In this document: positions 1 through 7,264 of the stretch, piece after piece | How the letters are laid out: each line of letters starts with the position of its first letter | Numbering within the stretch: the first letter of the stretch is position 1 | Source of the DNA: Chitinophagaceae bacterium | Lineage (GTDB): Bacteria; Bacteroidota; Bacteroidia; Chitinophagales; Chitinophagaceae | Length of the DNA: 46,016 nt | Direction: 5' to 3' | Assembly (NCBI GenBank): GCA_025449645.1 | Contig: JANWIY010000015.1 | Coordinates: 70,615-116,630, forward strand | The notes under the pieces: model-generated | Told to the model about the DNA's origin: nothing | The model's input: only the letters and a program-made list of their open reading frames with translations | Databases searched by the model: none | Made by a program: the position numbers and the translations under genes

Positions 1-2
1 GG

Positions 3-920
3 GAAGGGTTTCTGGAAACACCCCTTATTAATTTTTGGCTGGAAGACTTCAAAAAAATATTGCATGAAAAATTCCCGCTACTTCTTTTGCGGTTAAAGGA
101 TTTCAAATATTTGCCAACCTATGATATTGATATGGCCTATTCATATAAATACAAAGGCTTTCTCCGGAATGCCGGCGGCTTTGCCCGGTCTTTCCTGAAA
201 GGCGAATGGAGCAGGTTGCTGGATAGATGGGATGTGTTGTTCCATGGAAAAAAGGATCCTTTTGATGCCTATGAATGGCTGGACTCCCTGCATCTTTATT
301 GCCGCACACGCGCTTATTATTTTTTTCTGCTCGCCCGGGACCAAAAAGGGGTTGACAAGAATGTATCACCGGCAAGCCGGCAAATGAGTACCCTCGTAGC
401 TTATCATTCCAAAGGATATACTGTCGGCATCCATCCCTCCTGGCAAAGTGGTGATGATGAGCATTTATTGCGTCAGGAAATAGATTGCCTCGAAAATATT
501 ACCGGACTTACTGTTAAATACAGCCGCCAGCATTATATCCGGATGAGCTTACCGCGCACCTATCGTACCCTGATCAATGCTGGCATTGAAAAGGATTTTT
601 CAATGGGATATGGCGGAGCCAATGGATTCCGGGCTTCCATAGCATCTTCTTTTTATTGGTATGACCTGGAAGAGGAAAAGCAAACCACGCTGATGCTTTT
701 CCCATTTTGTTTTATGGATGCCAATTCCTTTTATGAAAATCATTTAACAGCAAATGAGGCGTTGACTGAACTGATGGGGTATTACAGAAGGATCAGGCGG
801 GTAAATGGCCTTATGATAACCATCTGGCACAATTCCTTTTTTGGAACGGACCCTTTGTTCAGGGGATGGAAAGAAGTGTATGAAATCTTTCTGAAGGATG
901 AGGTATACTGGGATATGTGA
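3..920 (+). CDS. Polysaccharide deacetylase family protein (5' truncated)
   Basis: The frame is open to the left edge, so the N-terminus lies outside the window; the first possible start inside it, a TTG at 60, is probably internal. The visible part resembles the C-terminal half of the Bacteroidota polysaccharide-deacetylase-like proteins with a DUF7033 N-terminal region. Recognisable family stretches are VGIHPSW, SRQHYIRMSLP, DFSMGYGGANGFRAS and LFPFCFMDANSFYE, followed by IWHNSFFG near the end. The fold is a NodB-like TIM-barrel that usually removes acetyl groups from polysaccharides, but the substrate here is unknown and the catalytic Asp/His set cannot be fully checked in a fragment. It converges on purH with only 11 bp between the stop codons and no visible terminator hairpin. 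Confidence 0.8.
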   Translation, partial: EGFLETPLINFWLEDFKKILHEKFPLLLLRLKDFKYLPTYDIDMAYSYKYKGFLRNAGGFARSFLKGEWSRLLDRWDVLFHGKKDPFDAYEWLDSLHLYCRTRAYYFFLLARDQKGVDKNVSPASRQMSTLVAYHSKGYTVGIHPSWQSGDDEHLLRQEIDCLENITGLTVKYSRQHYIRMSLPRTYRTLINAGIEKDFSMGYGGANGFRASIASSFYWYDLEEEKQTTLMLFPFCFMDANSFYENHLTANEALTELMGYYRRIRRVNGLMITIWHNSFFGTDPLFRGWKEVYEIFLKDEVYWDM

Positions 921-931
921 TATTGCGAAGA

Positions 932-2440
932 TTAATGTTTGAAATGCCGCATTCCGGTAATAACCATCGCAAGTCCCTGGTCCTTACAAAATTCAATTGA
1001 ATCCTTATCCCTGATGGAGCCGCCTGGCTGTATAAAGGCTGTAATGCCTTCCGCAGCTGCTATGCGCACACAATCATCAAAAGGAAAGAATGCATCCGAG
1101 GCCAGAACGGCAGTTTTTAAATCAAATTTAAATTGTTTCGATTTTTCAATCGCCTGTCTTAGCGCGTCAATACGGCTTGTTTGCCCGCAACCTTTGCCAA
1201 TTAATTGTTTGTGCTTTACCAGGGCAATGGCATTTGACTTCAGATGCTTGCAAACCAGGTTTGCAAATTGAAGGTCTGACTTTTCGGATGCCGAACTCGG
1301 CCTTCCGCCAACTTCATCCCACTTCAGAAAATTTCCCTCGTCCATGCCCTGCACCAGAACTCCATTGAGCAGGGATTTCCGGATTTGCCTGTTTTCCTGC
1401 TTGTAAGGGAACAATTGAAGGATTATTCTGTTCTTTTTGGATTTCAAAATCGTCAGGGCCTCGGAGGAAAAAGACGGGGCAATCAATACTTCAAAAAATA
1501 ATTCATTAATGGCTTCCGCAGTAGGAAGATCAATTTCATCATTACAAATCAACACCCCGCCAAATGCACTTTCAGGATCTCCGGCCAGAGCAGCTGTCCA
1601 GGCATTTACCATGCTATTTCGGGAAGAAATTCCGCAAACATTCGTATGCTTGATGATTGCAAAAACGGTTTTCTCTTCAAACTCACAGATCAATTGAATG
1701 GCTGCATCAATATCCACGAGATTGTTGTATGATATCTCCTTGCCATTTAATTGTTGGAAGATACTATTCCAGCGCCCTTCGAAAAATGCCTGCTGATGGG
1801 GGTTTTCGCCATATCTCAAATGAACCGGGGGAGTGGATGATGAAACTGGTTTCCCCGGATTGAAATAATCGTGAATAGCCAAATCGTATCCGGCCACCAC
1901 ATCAAATGCTCTTGCAGCAAGATCCCTTCTTTGTTCCAGGGTAGTTTCACCGTGCTGTTCTTTCAATAATTTTTCCAGGCAGACATAATCCTTCTTATGC
2001 GCGATCACTGCCACATGCCTGAAATTTTTTGCAGCCGCCCGGATCATGGAAGGTCCGCCGATGTCTATTTTTTCAATAATGGATTTTTCATCCTTTGTAC
2101 CGGCCACTGTTTCTTCAAACGGATAAAGATCAACAATCACCAGATCAATTTCGGGAATCTGGAATTCCTTCATCTCTTTCAGATCCTGTGCGTCTTCCCT
2201 TCTTCCCAGAATTCCTCCGAACACAGAAGGATGCAAGGTTTTCACCCGACCGCCAAGTATGGAAGGATAGTGGGTCAGGTCTTCGACGGGCGTGCAGGGA
2301 ATCTGAAGGGACTCGATGAAGCCTCTTGTACCGCCCGTAGAGATCAGGCTGATGCCCAGCGTGTGTAATGATTTTACAATGGGTTCAAGGCCATCTTTAT
2401 AGAAAACTGAGATGAGCGCTGATTGAATTTTTTTATTCAT
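932..2440 (-). CDS. purH: Bifunctional AICAR transformylase / IMP cyclohydrolase
   Basis: Cytosolic enzyme for the last two steps of de novo purine synthesis: formylation of AICAR by 10-formyl-THF, then ring closure to IMP. The 502-residue protein has the N-terminal MGS-like cyclohydrolase domain (about 1-190; STGGTRGFIESL, GGRVKTLHP, DLYPFEETV, IGGPSMIRAAAKN) and the C-terminal transformylase domain (about 200-502; LRYGENPHQQAF, IKHTNVCG, SDAFFPFDD, IQPGGSIRD). It is slightly shorter than the approximately 510-530 residues usual for the family, but both domains look complete. It lies 119 bp downstream of comEC on the same strand but has its own consensus promoter in that gap, giving a leader of about 50 nt. 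Confidence 0.97.
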   Translation of the reverse strand: MNKKIQSALISVFYKDGLEPIVKSLHTLGISLISTGGTRGFIESLQIPCTPVEDLTHYPSILGGRVKTLHPSVFGGILGRREDAQDLKEMKEFQIPEIDLVIVDLYPFEETVAGTKDEKSIIEKIDIGGPSMIRAAAKNFRHVAVIAHKKDYVCLEKLLKEQHGETTLEQRRDLAARAFDVVAGYDLAIHDYFNPGKPVSSSTPPVHLRYGENPHQQAFFEGRWNSIFQQLNGKEISYNNLVDIDAAIQLICEFEEKTVFAIIKHTNVCGISSRNSMVNAWTAALAGDPESAFGGVLICNDEIDLPTAEAINELFFEVLIAPSFSSEALTILKSKKNRIILQLFPYKQENRQIRKSLLNGVLVQGMDEGNFLKWDEVGGRPSSASEKSDLQFANLVCKHLKSNAIALVKHKQLIGKGCGQTSRIDALRQAIEKSKQFKFDLKTAVLASDAFFPFDDCVRIAAAEGITAFIQPGGSIRDKDSIEFCKDQGLAMVITGMRHFKH

Positions 2441-2493
2441 ATATGTAAATTAATTTCCGCTAAAGAATAATTCTTTCGGAAATCCGGGAGCCG

Positions 2494-2524
2494 CAAATTT
2501 AGGGCAATTGATTTTCTTCACAAA
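2494..2524 (-). promoter_or_regulatory. Consensus Bacteroidota promoter of purH
   Basis: On the minus strand TTTG (2521-2524) is followed after exactly 19 bp by TAAATTTG (2494-2501), which matches the Bacteroidota sigma-ABfr consensus TTTG-N19-TAnnTTTG. Predicted transcription start is near 2490, about 50 nt before the purH ATG. This is the best-formed promoter seen in the window. Confidence 0.8.
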
Positions 2525-2559
2525 AGGAAGAAGATCAGGGTCGGCTGGAAACTGTATAC

Positions 2560-4179
2560 TCAGGAATTCCAGGTTAAAATGCGGATGAAAAGGAAAACAC
2601 AAACAGAGATCAGGGCCAGAGCAAACCATTTCTTTTCAGCCTTATTAAAAAAACGGAACATGCAATAGATCAGTAGATATTGCAATATCACCTGCGGAAT
2701 ATTTATGTTCAGCTGATTAGTGACGGCACCAGGGAGATGGGACAAGTATTGAACAAATCCATTCAGCAAATCAATGAGTTTAATGAGTACCCAGCCAAGG
2801 CCTTTGGCGAGGAGGGGAAAAAAAGAGAAAAAACAAAGCAGGATTCCGCCGACCAGGATGATGCTTGACAATGGCACGGCAAGCAGGTTGCAAAAAAGAA
2901 AATAATTTGGAAAACGATGAAAATAATAAATACTAATGGGTGTGGTGAGGATCTGGGCAGCCAGACTTACACATGCGGAACTCCATAGAGTGCTTAACCA
3001 CTTGTTTCGCAGATGAATCAGACCTTGTATGGGTCTCATAAAAATGACGAGGCTGAGCACCGCCGTATAGCTCAGCTGAAAACCGGTATCCCAAAGCCAG
3101 AAAGGATCGAAACAGAGCAGGAGGAATGCGGATGAAGCCAATGTATTGTATACAACTGATTCGCGGGAAAGATTGCGTGCCAGCAGCATGATGCTGAACA
3201 TAACTGCCGAGCGGATCACAGAGGGGGAAGCCCCGGAAATAAAGCTGAAGGTCCACAATGATCCGAGAAGGAGAATCAGTTTTGCCCACCTTCCTGATTT
3301 TTGCCCATTTATTCTTTGCAGCAACAGTTGAAGGATTTGGTAGATCAGGGTCAGATGAAGCCCGGAAATGGCAATGATATGAACCACGCCGGTGTTCGAA
3401 TATGACTGAAAAAGCTCAGGGTCAAGGTCGTTGGTATATCCCAGCATCAGCGCTTCCAGCAGTCCGTTTTCTTCCTTGTCCGGTATGTATTTCCCGAGTA
3501 CCCTAAGTAATTTCCTTCTCCAGGAGATCAAAGCCGACCTCACCTCATTTTCCGTTTCCTGTCCAAGCACACGATAGTCTGATCTCCCCAGGAAGACCTG
3601 GGAATAGATGTGTTTCATACGGCAATAATCCTTGTAATCAAATCCCTTCAGGAATTCGGAATTTTTAATGGGTAAAGGGGATTTGTTGAAAATAATCACT
3701 GCTCCTGCAGCAAGGTCCGGAGGCAGACGTCTTCCGAGAAAATAAATGAAAATTTTTTCATTTTCCCCATAGCAGCAGTTTCTGCCGCAAAGATACCGGA
3801 CCGTCGATAGGGTCTTGAATGAACCGGATTTTCTTACCGGGTCATTATCCAGCCCCGCAATCAATGAATATTTACCCGGAATCTGGTTTTGAAAATACCG
3901 GGAGACGGGCGTATCCCCCTGACTTACAATCAATAGTCGCCCCAAAACAATGAATGCCAGGTTAATCACCAAGCCCACCATCCAGTTCAACCCGAAAAGG
4001 GAATCAATGGGGACGAACAGGGATAAAAGGAGAGCCAAAGCGCAACAAGCCAGGTTCAAACCGTTCAGAGATTTGGTTATTGGGAAAAAAAATTGTAATA
4101 GGATTCCGGCAACCAGCGGAATAAGCAATCGGATGAATGGAGCTTCCTTCCAAATTTGGGAATTAGACAAGTTTGCCAT
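2560..4179 (-). CDS. comEC: ComEC/Rec2-family inner-membrane DNA uptake channel
   Basis: Predicted polytopic membrane protein of 539 residues that would form the inner-membrane channel for single-stranded DNA in natural transformation. The N-terminal part (about 15-190) has three hydrophobic segments and then the soluble DUF4131-like region. The Competence domain (about 225-510) carries the family signatures GLLEALMLGYTNDLD, GVVHIIAISGLHLTLIY and SFISGASPSVIRSAVMF, followed by further transmembrane helices. The C-terminal metallo-beta-lactamase-like domain of long ComEC proteins is absent, because the protein ends right after the last helices at ILTWNS. No clear -7 box was found in front of the ATG. 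Confidence 0.9.
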   Translation of the reverse strand: MANLSNSQIWKEAPFIRLLIPLVAGILLQFFFPITKSLNGLNLACCALALLLSLFVPIDSLFGLNWMVGLVINLAFIVLGRLLIVSQGDTPVSRYFQNQIPGKYSLIAGLDNDPVRKSGSFKTLSTVRYLCGRNCCYGENEKIFIYFLGRRLPPDLAAGAVIIFNKSPLPIKNSEFLKGFDYKDYCRMKHIYSQVFLGRSDYRVLGQETENEVRSALISWRRKLLRVLGKYIPDKEENGLLEALMLGYTNDLDPELFQSYSNTGVVHIIAISGLHLTLIYQILQLLLQRINGQKSGRWAKLILLLGSLWTFSFISGASPSVIRSAVMFSIMLLARNLSRESVVYNTLASSAFLLLCFDPFWLWDTGFQLSYTAVLSLVIFMRPIQGLIHLRNKWLSTLWSSACVSLAAQILTTPISIYYFHRFPNYFLFCNLLAVPLSSIILVGGILLCFFSFFPLLAKGLGWVLIKLIDLLNGFVQYLSHLPGAVTNQLNINIPQVILQYLLIYCMFRFFNKAEKKWFALALISVCVFLFIRILTWNS

Positions 4180-4432
4180 GATCCGGTTTTTAAAGGAAGC
4201 TTTACAGAGTAAACCATTAAGGGCTTTCTCCTATAGGAAAAACCTGTCGAATCCGTTAACTTGTTAAAGGATATAATTTCAGGCTGCAATATTCAGGAAC
4301 CTTCAGTGCAAAAAATGATGACGACTGCTTCTCCCGGGTCTCTACGTAAAACCTTCCCTTTTGCGAAGCAATCCATTTTACTGCCTAAACCAGAAGTGAT
4401 TTCCAAATTTTATACGGGTAAGATTTATGTTG

Positions 4433-4486
4433 TTTTAACGGTAAATGCCCCGTTAAAAGACGGTATTTTTGTCCGTATTTTAACGG
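4433..4486. repeat. Three copies of TTTTAACGG, two of them inverted (candidate operator)
   Basis: TTTTAACGG occurs at 4433-4441 (+), as its exact complement CCGTTAAAA at 4450-4458, and again at 4478-4486 (+). The first two form a perfect 9-bp inverted repeat with an 8-bp spacer. The + strand copies are both followed by TA. Nine identical bases three times within 54 bp, upstream of a long leader, fit a binding site for a dimeric or cooperative regulator. Which protein binds is not known. Confidence 0.5.
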
Positions 4487-4534
4487 TACTGGTTGACAAT
4501 CTTCATCTTACAAATATTATTAATTTGTAATTAG

Positions 4535-4573
4535 TTGACTGACATTTCTTTGTAGGTCAGTAGCTTGACTGAC
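4535..4573. repeat. Direct repeats of TTGACTGAC, 30 bp apart
   Basis: TTGACTGAC is found at 4535-4543 and 4565-4573, a spacing of about three helical turns. Between them lies GGTCAGT (4556-4562), so ACTGAC/GTCAGT is also inverted. This is compatible with an activator binding region just upstream of the gene starting at 4627, or with a duplicated -35-like element. Function is inferred only. Confidence 0.4.
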
Positions 4574-4626
4574 TTGAATATTTTTAGGAGTAATTTTTTT
4601 TATTCATTCCTGAAAACTTCAAACTA

Positions 4627-5100
4627 ATGATCACAAAAGAAAAAAAATCAGCAAAAGTTGGCAAGTATGTCAACACTGAGTTCGTAGACACCGTTTTAAG
4701 AGAGTACAAAAAAGAAAGATGGGTTCACAATACTGAACGGATCGGTAAGGAAGATTCTTTGAGCGCCTGGTACAGCGTTGAGGATGTTGAAGACTTTATT
4801 ACCAACATGAAAGAGTATGGCGCCGATGGTCTGAAATTTTATTTTATGGCTTATCCGACAGATTTCTCTGAAAAACCAGAATACGCAGGTCGCCAAAGCC
4901 TGGTTATGGTGGCAACTAAATCAAAAGTAAACAAGATGGGTGCTACCGTAAATAAGGATGTTTATATCACGAAGAACGGCACTTCAACCATTATGGCTCT
5001 GAATATGGCCAGCCTCTGCCCTCCTTTTTGTGGCACTGGTATTATGGATTTGGGGATCGCTGTTATTGATAAAGGAGATAAGGGCCTGGAGATTGTTTAA
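4627..5100 (+). CDS. Conserved hypothetical protein with a C-terminal CPPFC motif
   Basis: A 157-residue protein with no signal peptide and no transmembrane segment. The N-terminus is rich in lysine. The middle contains SAWYSVEDVEDFITNMKEYG, then GLKFYFMAYP and GRQSLVMVAT, a pattern I associate with small orphan proteins of Bacteroidota that end in a CPPxC-like motif; here it is C131-P-P-F-C135-G-T-G. The two cysteines could bind a metal or form a disulfide, but this is speculation. The gene stands alone: a long repeat-bearing upstream region before it, a strong terminator 23 bp after its stop, then a 7-TM/two-component cluster on the same strand. Function is unknown. Confidence 0.8.
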   Translation: MITKEKKSAKVGKYVNTEFVDTVLREYKKERWVHNTERIGKEDSLSAWYSVEDVEDFITNMKEYGADGLKFYFMAYPTDFSEKPEYAGRQSLVMVATKSKVNKMGATVNKDVYITKNGTSTIMALNMASLCPPFCGTGIMDLGIAVIDKGDKGLEIV

Positions 5101-5123
5101 TATCACCTTATTATTACACAATA

Positions 5124-5148
5124 AAAACCTCCTTTTGGAGGTTTTTTT
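5124..5148 (+). terminator. Rho-independent terminator of the 157-residue protein gene
   Basis: Perfect 9-bp stem AAAACCTCC (5124-5132) / GGAGGTTTT (5137-5145) with a TTTT loop, continued by a T run to 5148. It lies 23 bp after the stop at 5100 and 21 bp before the next ATG, so it should separate the two transcription units. Confidence 0.9.
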
Positions 5149-5169
5149 GTTTACATAAAAGTTCCCCTG

Positions 5170-5817
5170 ATGAAAGTTTCTGTTGACTTTATTTTTTTGA
5201 TAGTTTGTTCAATTGCAAGCATCACAGCCTTTTTCCAAAAGCCCTCCCCCTTTTACTTAAGACTTTTCCCTTTTTACTTTCTTGTCACTCTACTCGTTCA
5301 GCAAATTGGAATATATTTGAGTCAGCATTCTATTCATAATGCGATTTTATATAGCATCTATGCTATGCTTGAATTCCCCTTCTATTTTTTTGTTCTCAGG
5401 TTTATCATTCAGAATAACAAGGTAAAAAAAGTGATTCTTATTATTTTGATCTTATATTCCTTAACTGCAGCCCTGAATCTTATTTTTTTCAGGCAGGGTG
5501 GAACTTTCCATACAGTGAATTATGGGATAGGATGTTCTTTGATCGTTATTTTTTGTATTGTTTATTTTGTCGAACTATTTCAACTTCCGAAAACATTGGA
5601 TCTTAAAAGAGAACCTGCATTCTGGATTTGCACGGCAATCTTTTTTTCTTATGTCTGCACCTTTCCATTCTGGGGATTAGTTGGTTTCCTGAGTGCGGCA
5701 CCTCCTTTTATTTTAAAGAAACTGGAAACCATCCTGTTGATCATTAATATTTTATCTTACTCATTATTTACCATCGCCTTTCTATGCAGGATCAGAATCA
5801 GGAAATCTACTTTGTAA
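5170..5817 (+). CDS. Seven-helix membrane protein of unknown function, upstream of a histidine kinase
   Basis: A 215-residue, very hydrophobic protein with about seven predicted transmembrane helices (approximate residues 5-22, 30-49, 57-78, 84-104, 114-135, 150-172, 184-206) and only short loops. The only charged stretches are cytosolic-looking connectors (NNKVKK, LKREP) and the tail RIRIRKSTL. No known motif was recognised. Its last 34 bp overlap the start of the histidine kinase gene in another frame, so the two are almost certainly co-translated. The kinase has a single helix and no periplasmic domain, so this protein is a plausible sensory partner (inference). Confidence 0.75.
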   Translation: MKVSVDFIFLIVCSIASITAFFQKPSPFYLRLFPFYFLVTLLVQQIGIYLSQHSIHNAILYSIYAMLEFPFYFFVLRFIIQNNKVKKVILIILILYSLTAALNLIFFRQGGTFHTVNYGIGCSLIVIFCIVYFVELFQLPKTLDLKREPAFWICTAIFFSYVCTFPFWGLVGFLSAAPPFILKKLETILLIINILSYSLFTIAFLCRIRIRKSTL

Positions 5818-6593
5818 TCCTCATGGGCACCCTGCTGGCTATTTTGCTGGTAGGCTTTATTTTAGGCATGTTCTTACTTTATCAGCGGAAGCGTCAGAAG
5901 CAGGAGCAGGAAATGGTCAGAATGAAGGAAGAGTACGAGCAGGAGGTATTGCGTTCGCAGCTGGAGATCCAGGAAACGACGCTAAAGACAATCGCCCAGG
6001 AACTGCATGATAATATTGGCCAGACCCTTTCCGTGATCAAGCTCTGGATGTCCATTGCCCCGATTGAAAAGGATCATCCCGCTTTTGAAGGTGTCCAGAA
6101 TTCCAAGGATATGCTTCACAAAGTGATTCACGACATGGCAGATCTCACCAAAAGCCTGCATACAGACCGGATTTCAGATATCGGCCTTCAGGAAGCAATT
6201 AAGTTTGATATTGCATCCATCCGCAAAACAGGCTTGATGGAAATTGACTATGACGTGGAGGGAGATGAGTTCCATTTTCCGGAGCAAAAGTCCATTTTCC
6301 TGTTTCGGATGTACCAGGAGATGATGAACAATATCCTCAAACATTCAAAAGCTTCCCATGTAAATGTATCAATAGTTTATTCAAGTGATTATACATTTGC
6401 ATTGACCATAAAGGATGACGGAGTCGGTTTCAATATGCAGCAAAAAAAGGAACAAACCAGCGGTTCCAGCGGGTTGGGTTTGAAAAGTATGAGAAACAGG
6501 GCAAAAATGATAGGTGCAAATATGACTATGTTAAGTGAACCTGGTAAAGGAACGATCATATCCGTGGCGTTAGCATTGAATCAATCTTCTTAA
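5784..6593 (+). CDS. Sensor histidine kinase, NarL/DesK-type (HisKA_3 + HATPase_c)
   Basis: A 269-residue kinase with one transmembrane helix at about residues 9-32 and a short charged coiled coil (about 33-72). The HisKA_3 dimerisation box AQELHDNIGQ has the phospho-acceptor at H75. The ATP-binding domain follows, with the N box MMNNILKHS, the G1 box DDGVGFN and the G2 region SGLGLKSMRNRAKMIG. It has no extracytoplasmic input domain, so any signal must come from its single helix, the coiled coil or a partner. The start overlaps the upstream 7-TM gene by 34 bp, and the response regulator gene begins 8 bp after its stop. Confidence 0.93.
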   Translation: MQDQNQEIYFVILMGTLLAILLVGFILGMFLLYQRKRQKQEQEMVRMKEEYEQEVLRSQLEIQETTLKTIAQELHDNIGQTLSVIKLWMSIAPIEKDHPAFEGVQNSKDMLHKVIHDMADLTKSLHTDRISDIGLQEAIKFDIASIRKTGLMEIDYDVEGDEFHFPEQKSIFLFRMYQEMMNNILKHSKASHVNVSIVYSSDYTFALTIKDDGVGFNMQQKKEQTSGSSGLGLKSMRNRAKMIGANMTMLSEPGKGTIISVALALNQSS

Positions 6594-6601
6594 GCAACAC
6601 T

Positions 6602-7261
6602 ATGGCTTCAGTTACAAAGCAGGTTCAGGTGGCTATTGCAGACGACCATACCCTTCTGCGTAGAGCGCTGGGTAAACTGATCAATTCCTTTGAAGACTAT
6701 ATGGTGCTTTTTGAAGCCGATAATGGAAAAGAAATTAAGAATAAGATCTCGCAGCATATTGTCCCCGACCTGATTCTGCTGGACGTAAACATGCCGGAGA
6801 TGGACGGATTTGAAACAGCGGGCTGGCTGAATAAAAATTATCCCAAAATCAAGATACTTGCTCTTTCGATGTTTAGTGATGAAAAAACAATCATCAAGAT
6901 GCTGCGCATGGGGGCGAAGGGATATATCTTAAAAAACATAGATCCCGATGAACTGAAGAATGCACTGGATTCTGTGATGAAGAAAAATTTTTATCTCTCG
7001 GAATATATATCCGGCAAGATCATTAGCGGTCTCCATAAGGATGCTGACCGGACGGACGAGCCTGAACCACTGACACCGAGAGAAAAAGATTTTCTTCGGC
7101 TCATCTGCACGGAGATTACCTATAAGGATATTGCTGCAAAAATGTATGTAAGCCCCCGCACAGTGGACGAATACCGCAACAGCCTTTTCGAAAAACTCAA
7201 GGTAAAGTCAAGAGTGGGGCTCGTCATGTATGCCATCCGCAACGGCCTGGTAGATGTATAG
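6602..7261 (+). CDS. LuxR/NarL-family response regulator
   Basis: A 219-residue DNA-binding response regulator. The receiver domain (about 8-125) has the acidic pair D14-D15, the phospho-acceptor D61 in LLDVNMPEMDGF and the conserved lysine in GYILKN. The C-terminal LuxR-type helix-turn-helix (about 150-215) shows LTPREKDFLRLI, YKDIAAKMYVSPRTVDEYR and LFEKLKVKSRVGLV. It is the obvious partner of the kinase 8 bp upstream. Targets are unknown; the repeat region at 4433-4573 is one candidate nearby (inference). It converges on carB with 3 bp between the stops and no terminator in the gap. Confidence 0.95.
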   Translation: MASVTKQVQVAIADDHTLLRRALGKLINSFEDYMVLFEADNGKEIKNKISQHIVPDLILLDVNMPEMDGFETAGWLNKNYPKIKILALSMFSDEKTIIKMLRMGAKGYILKNIDPDELKNALDSVMKKNFYLSEYISGKIISGLHKDADRTDEPEPLTPREKDFLRLICTEITYKDIAAKMYVSPRTVDEYRNSLFEKLKVKSRVGLVMYAIRNGLVDV

Positions 7262-7264
7262 TCC

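Larger units (their letters stand above)
4180..4626. other. 447-bp intergenic control region between comEC and the 157-residue protein gene
   Basis: Divergent spacer with no convincing gene. It holds the start of comEC on the left, three copies of TTTTAACGG in the middle (4433-4486), and direct repeats of TTGACTGAC nearer the + strand gene (4535-4573). The stretch TTAATTTG at about 4521-4528 is one mismatch from a -7 box; no perfect promoter was found. A short open frame at 4261-4530 crosses these repeats and is not believed to be a gene. Confidence 0.5.

Noticed and set aside
4261-4530. 89-residue + strand open frame upstream of the CPPFC protein gene
   Set aside because: It runs through the TTTTAACGG repeats, has no recognisable motif or codon pattern and ends just before the TTGACTGAC repeats; better explained as control DNA.
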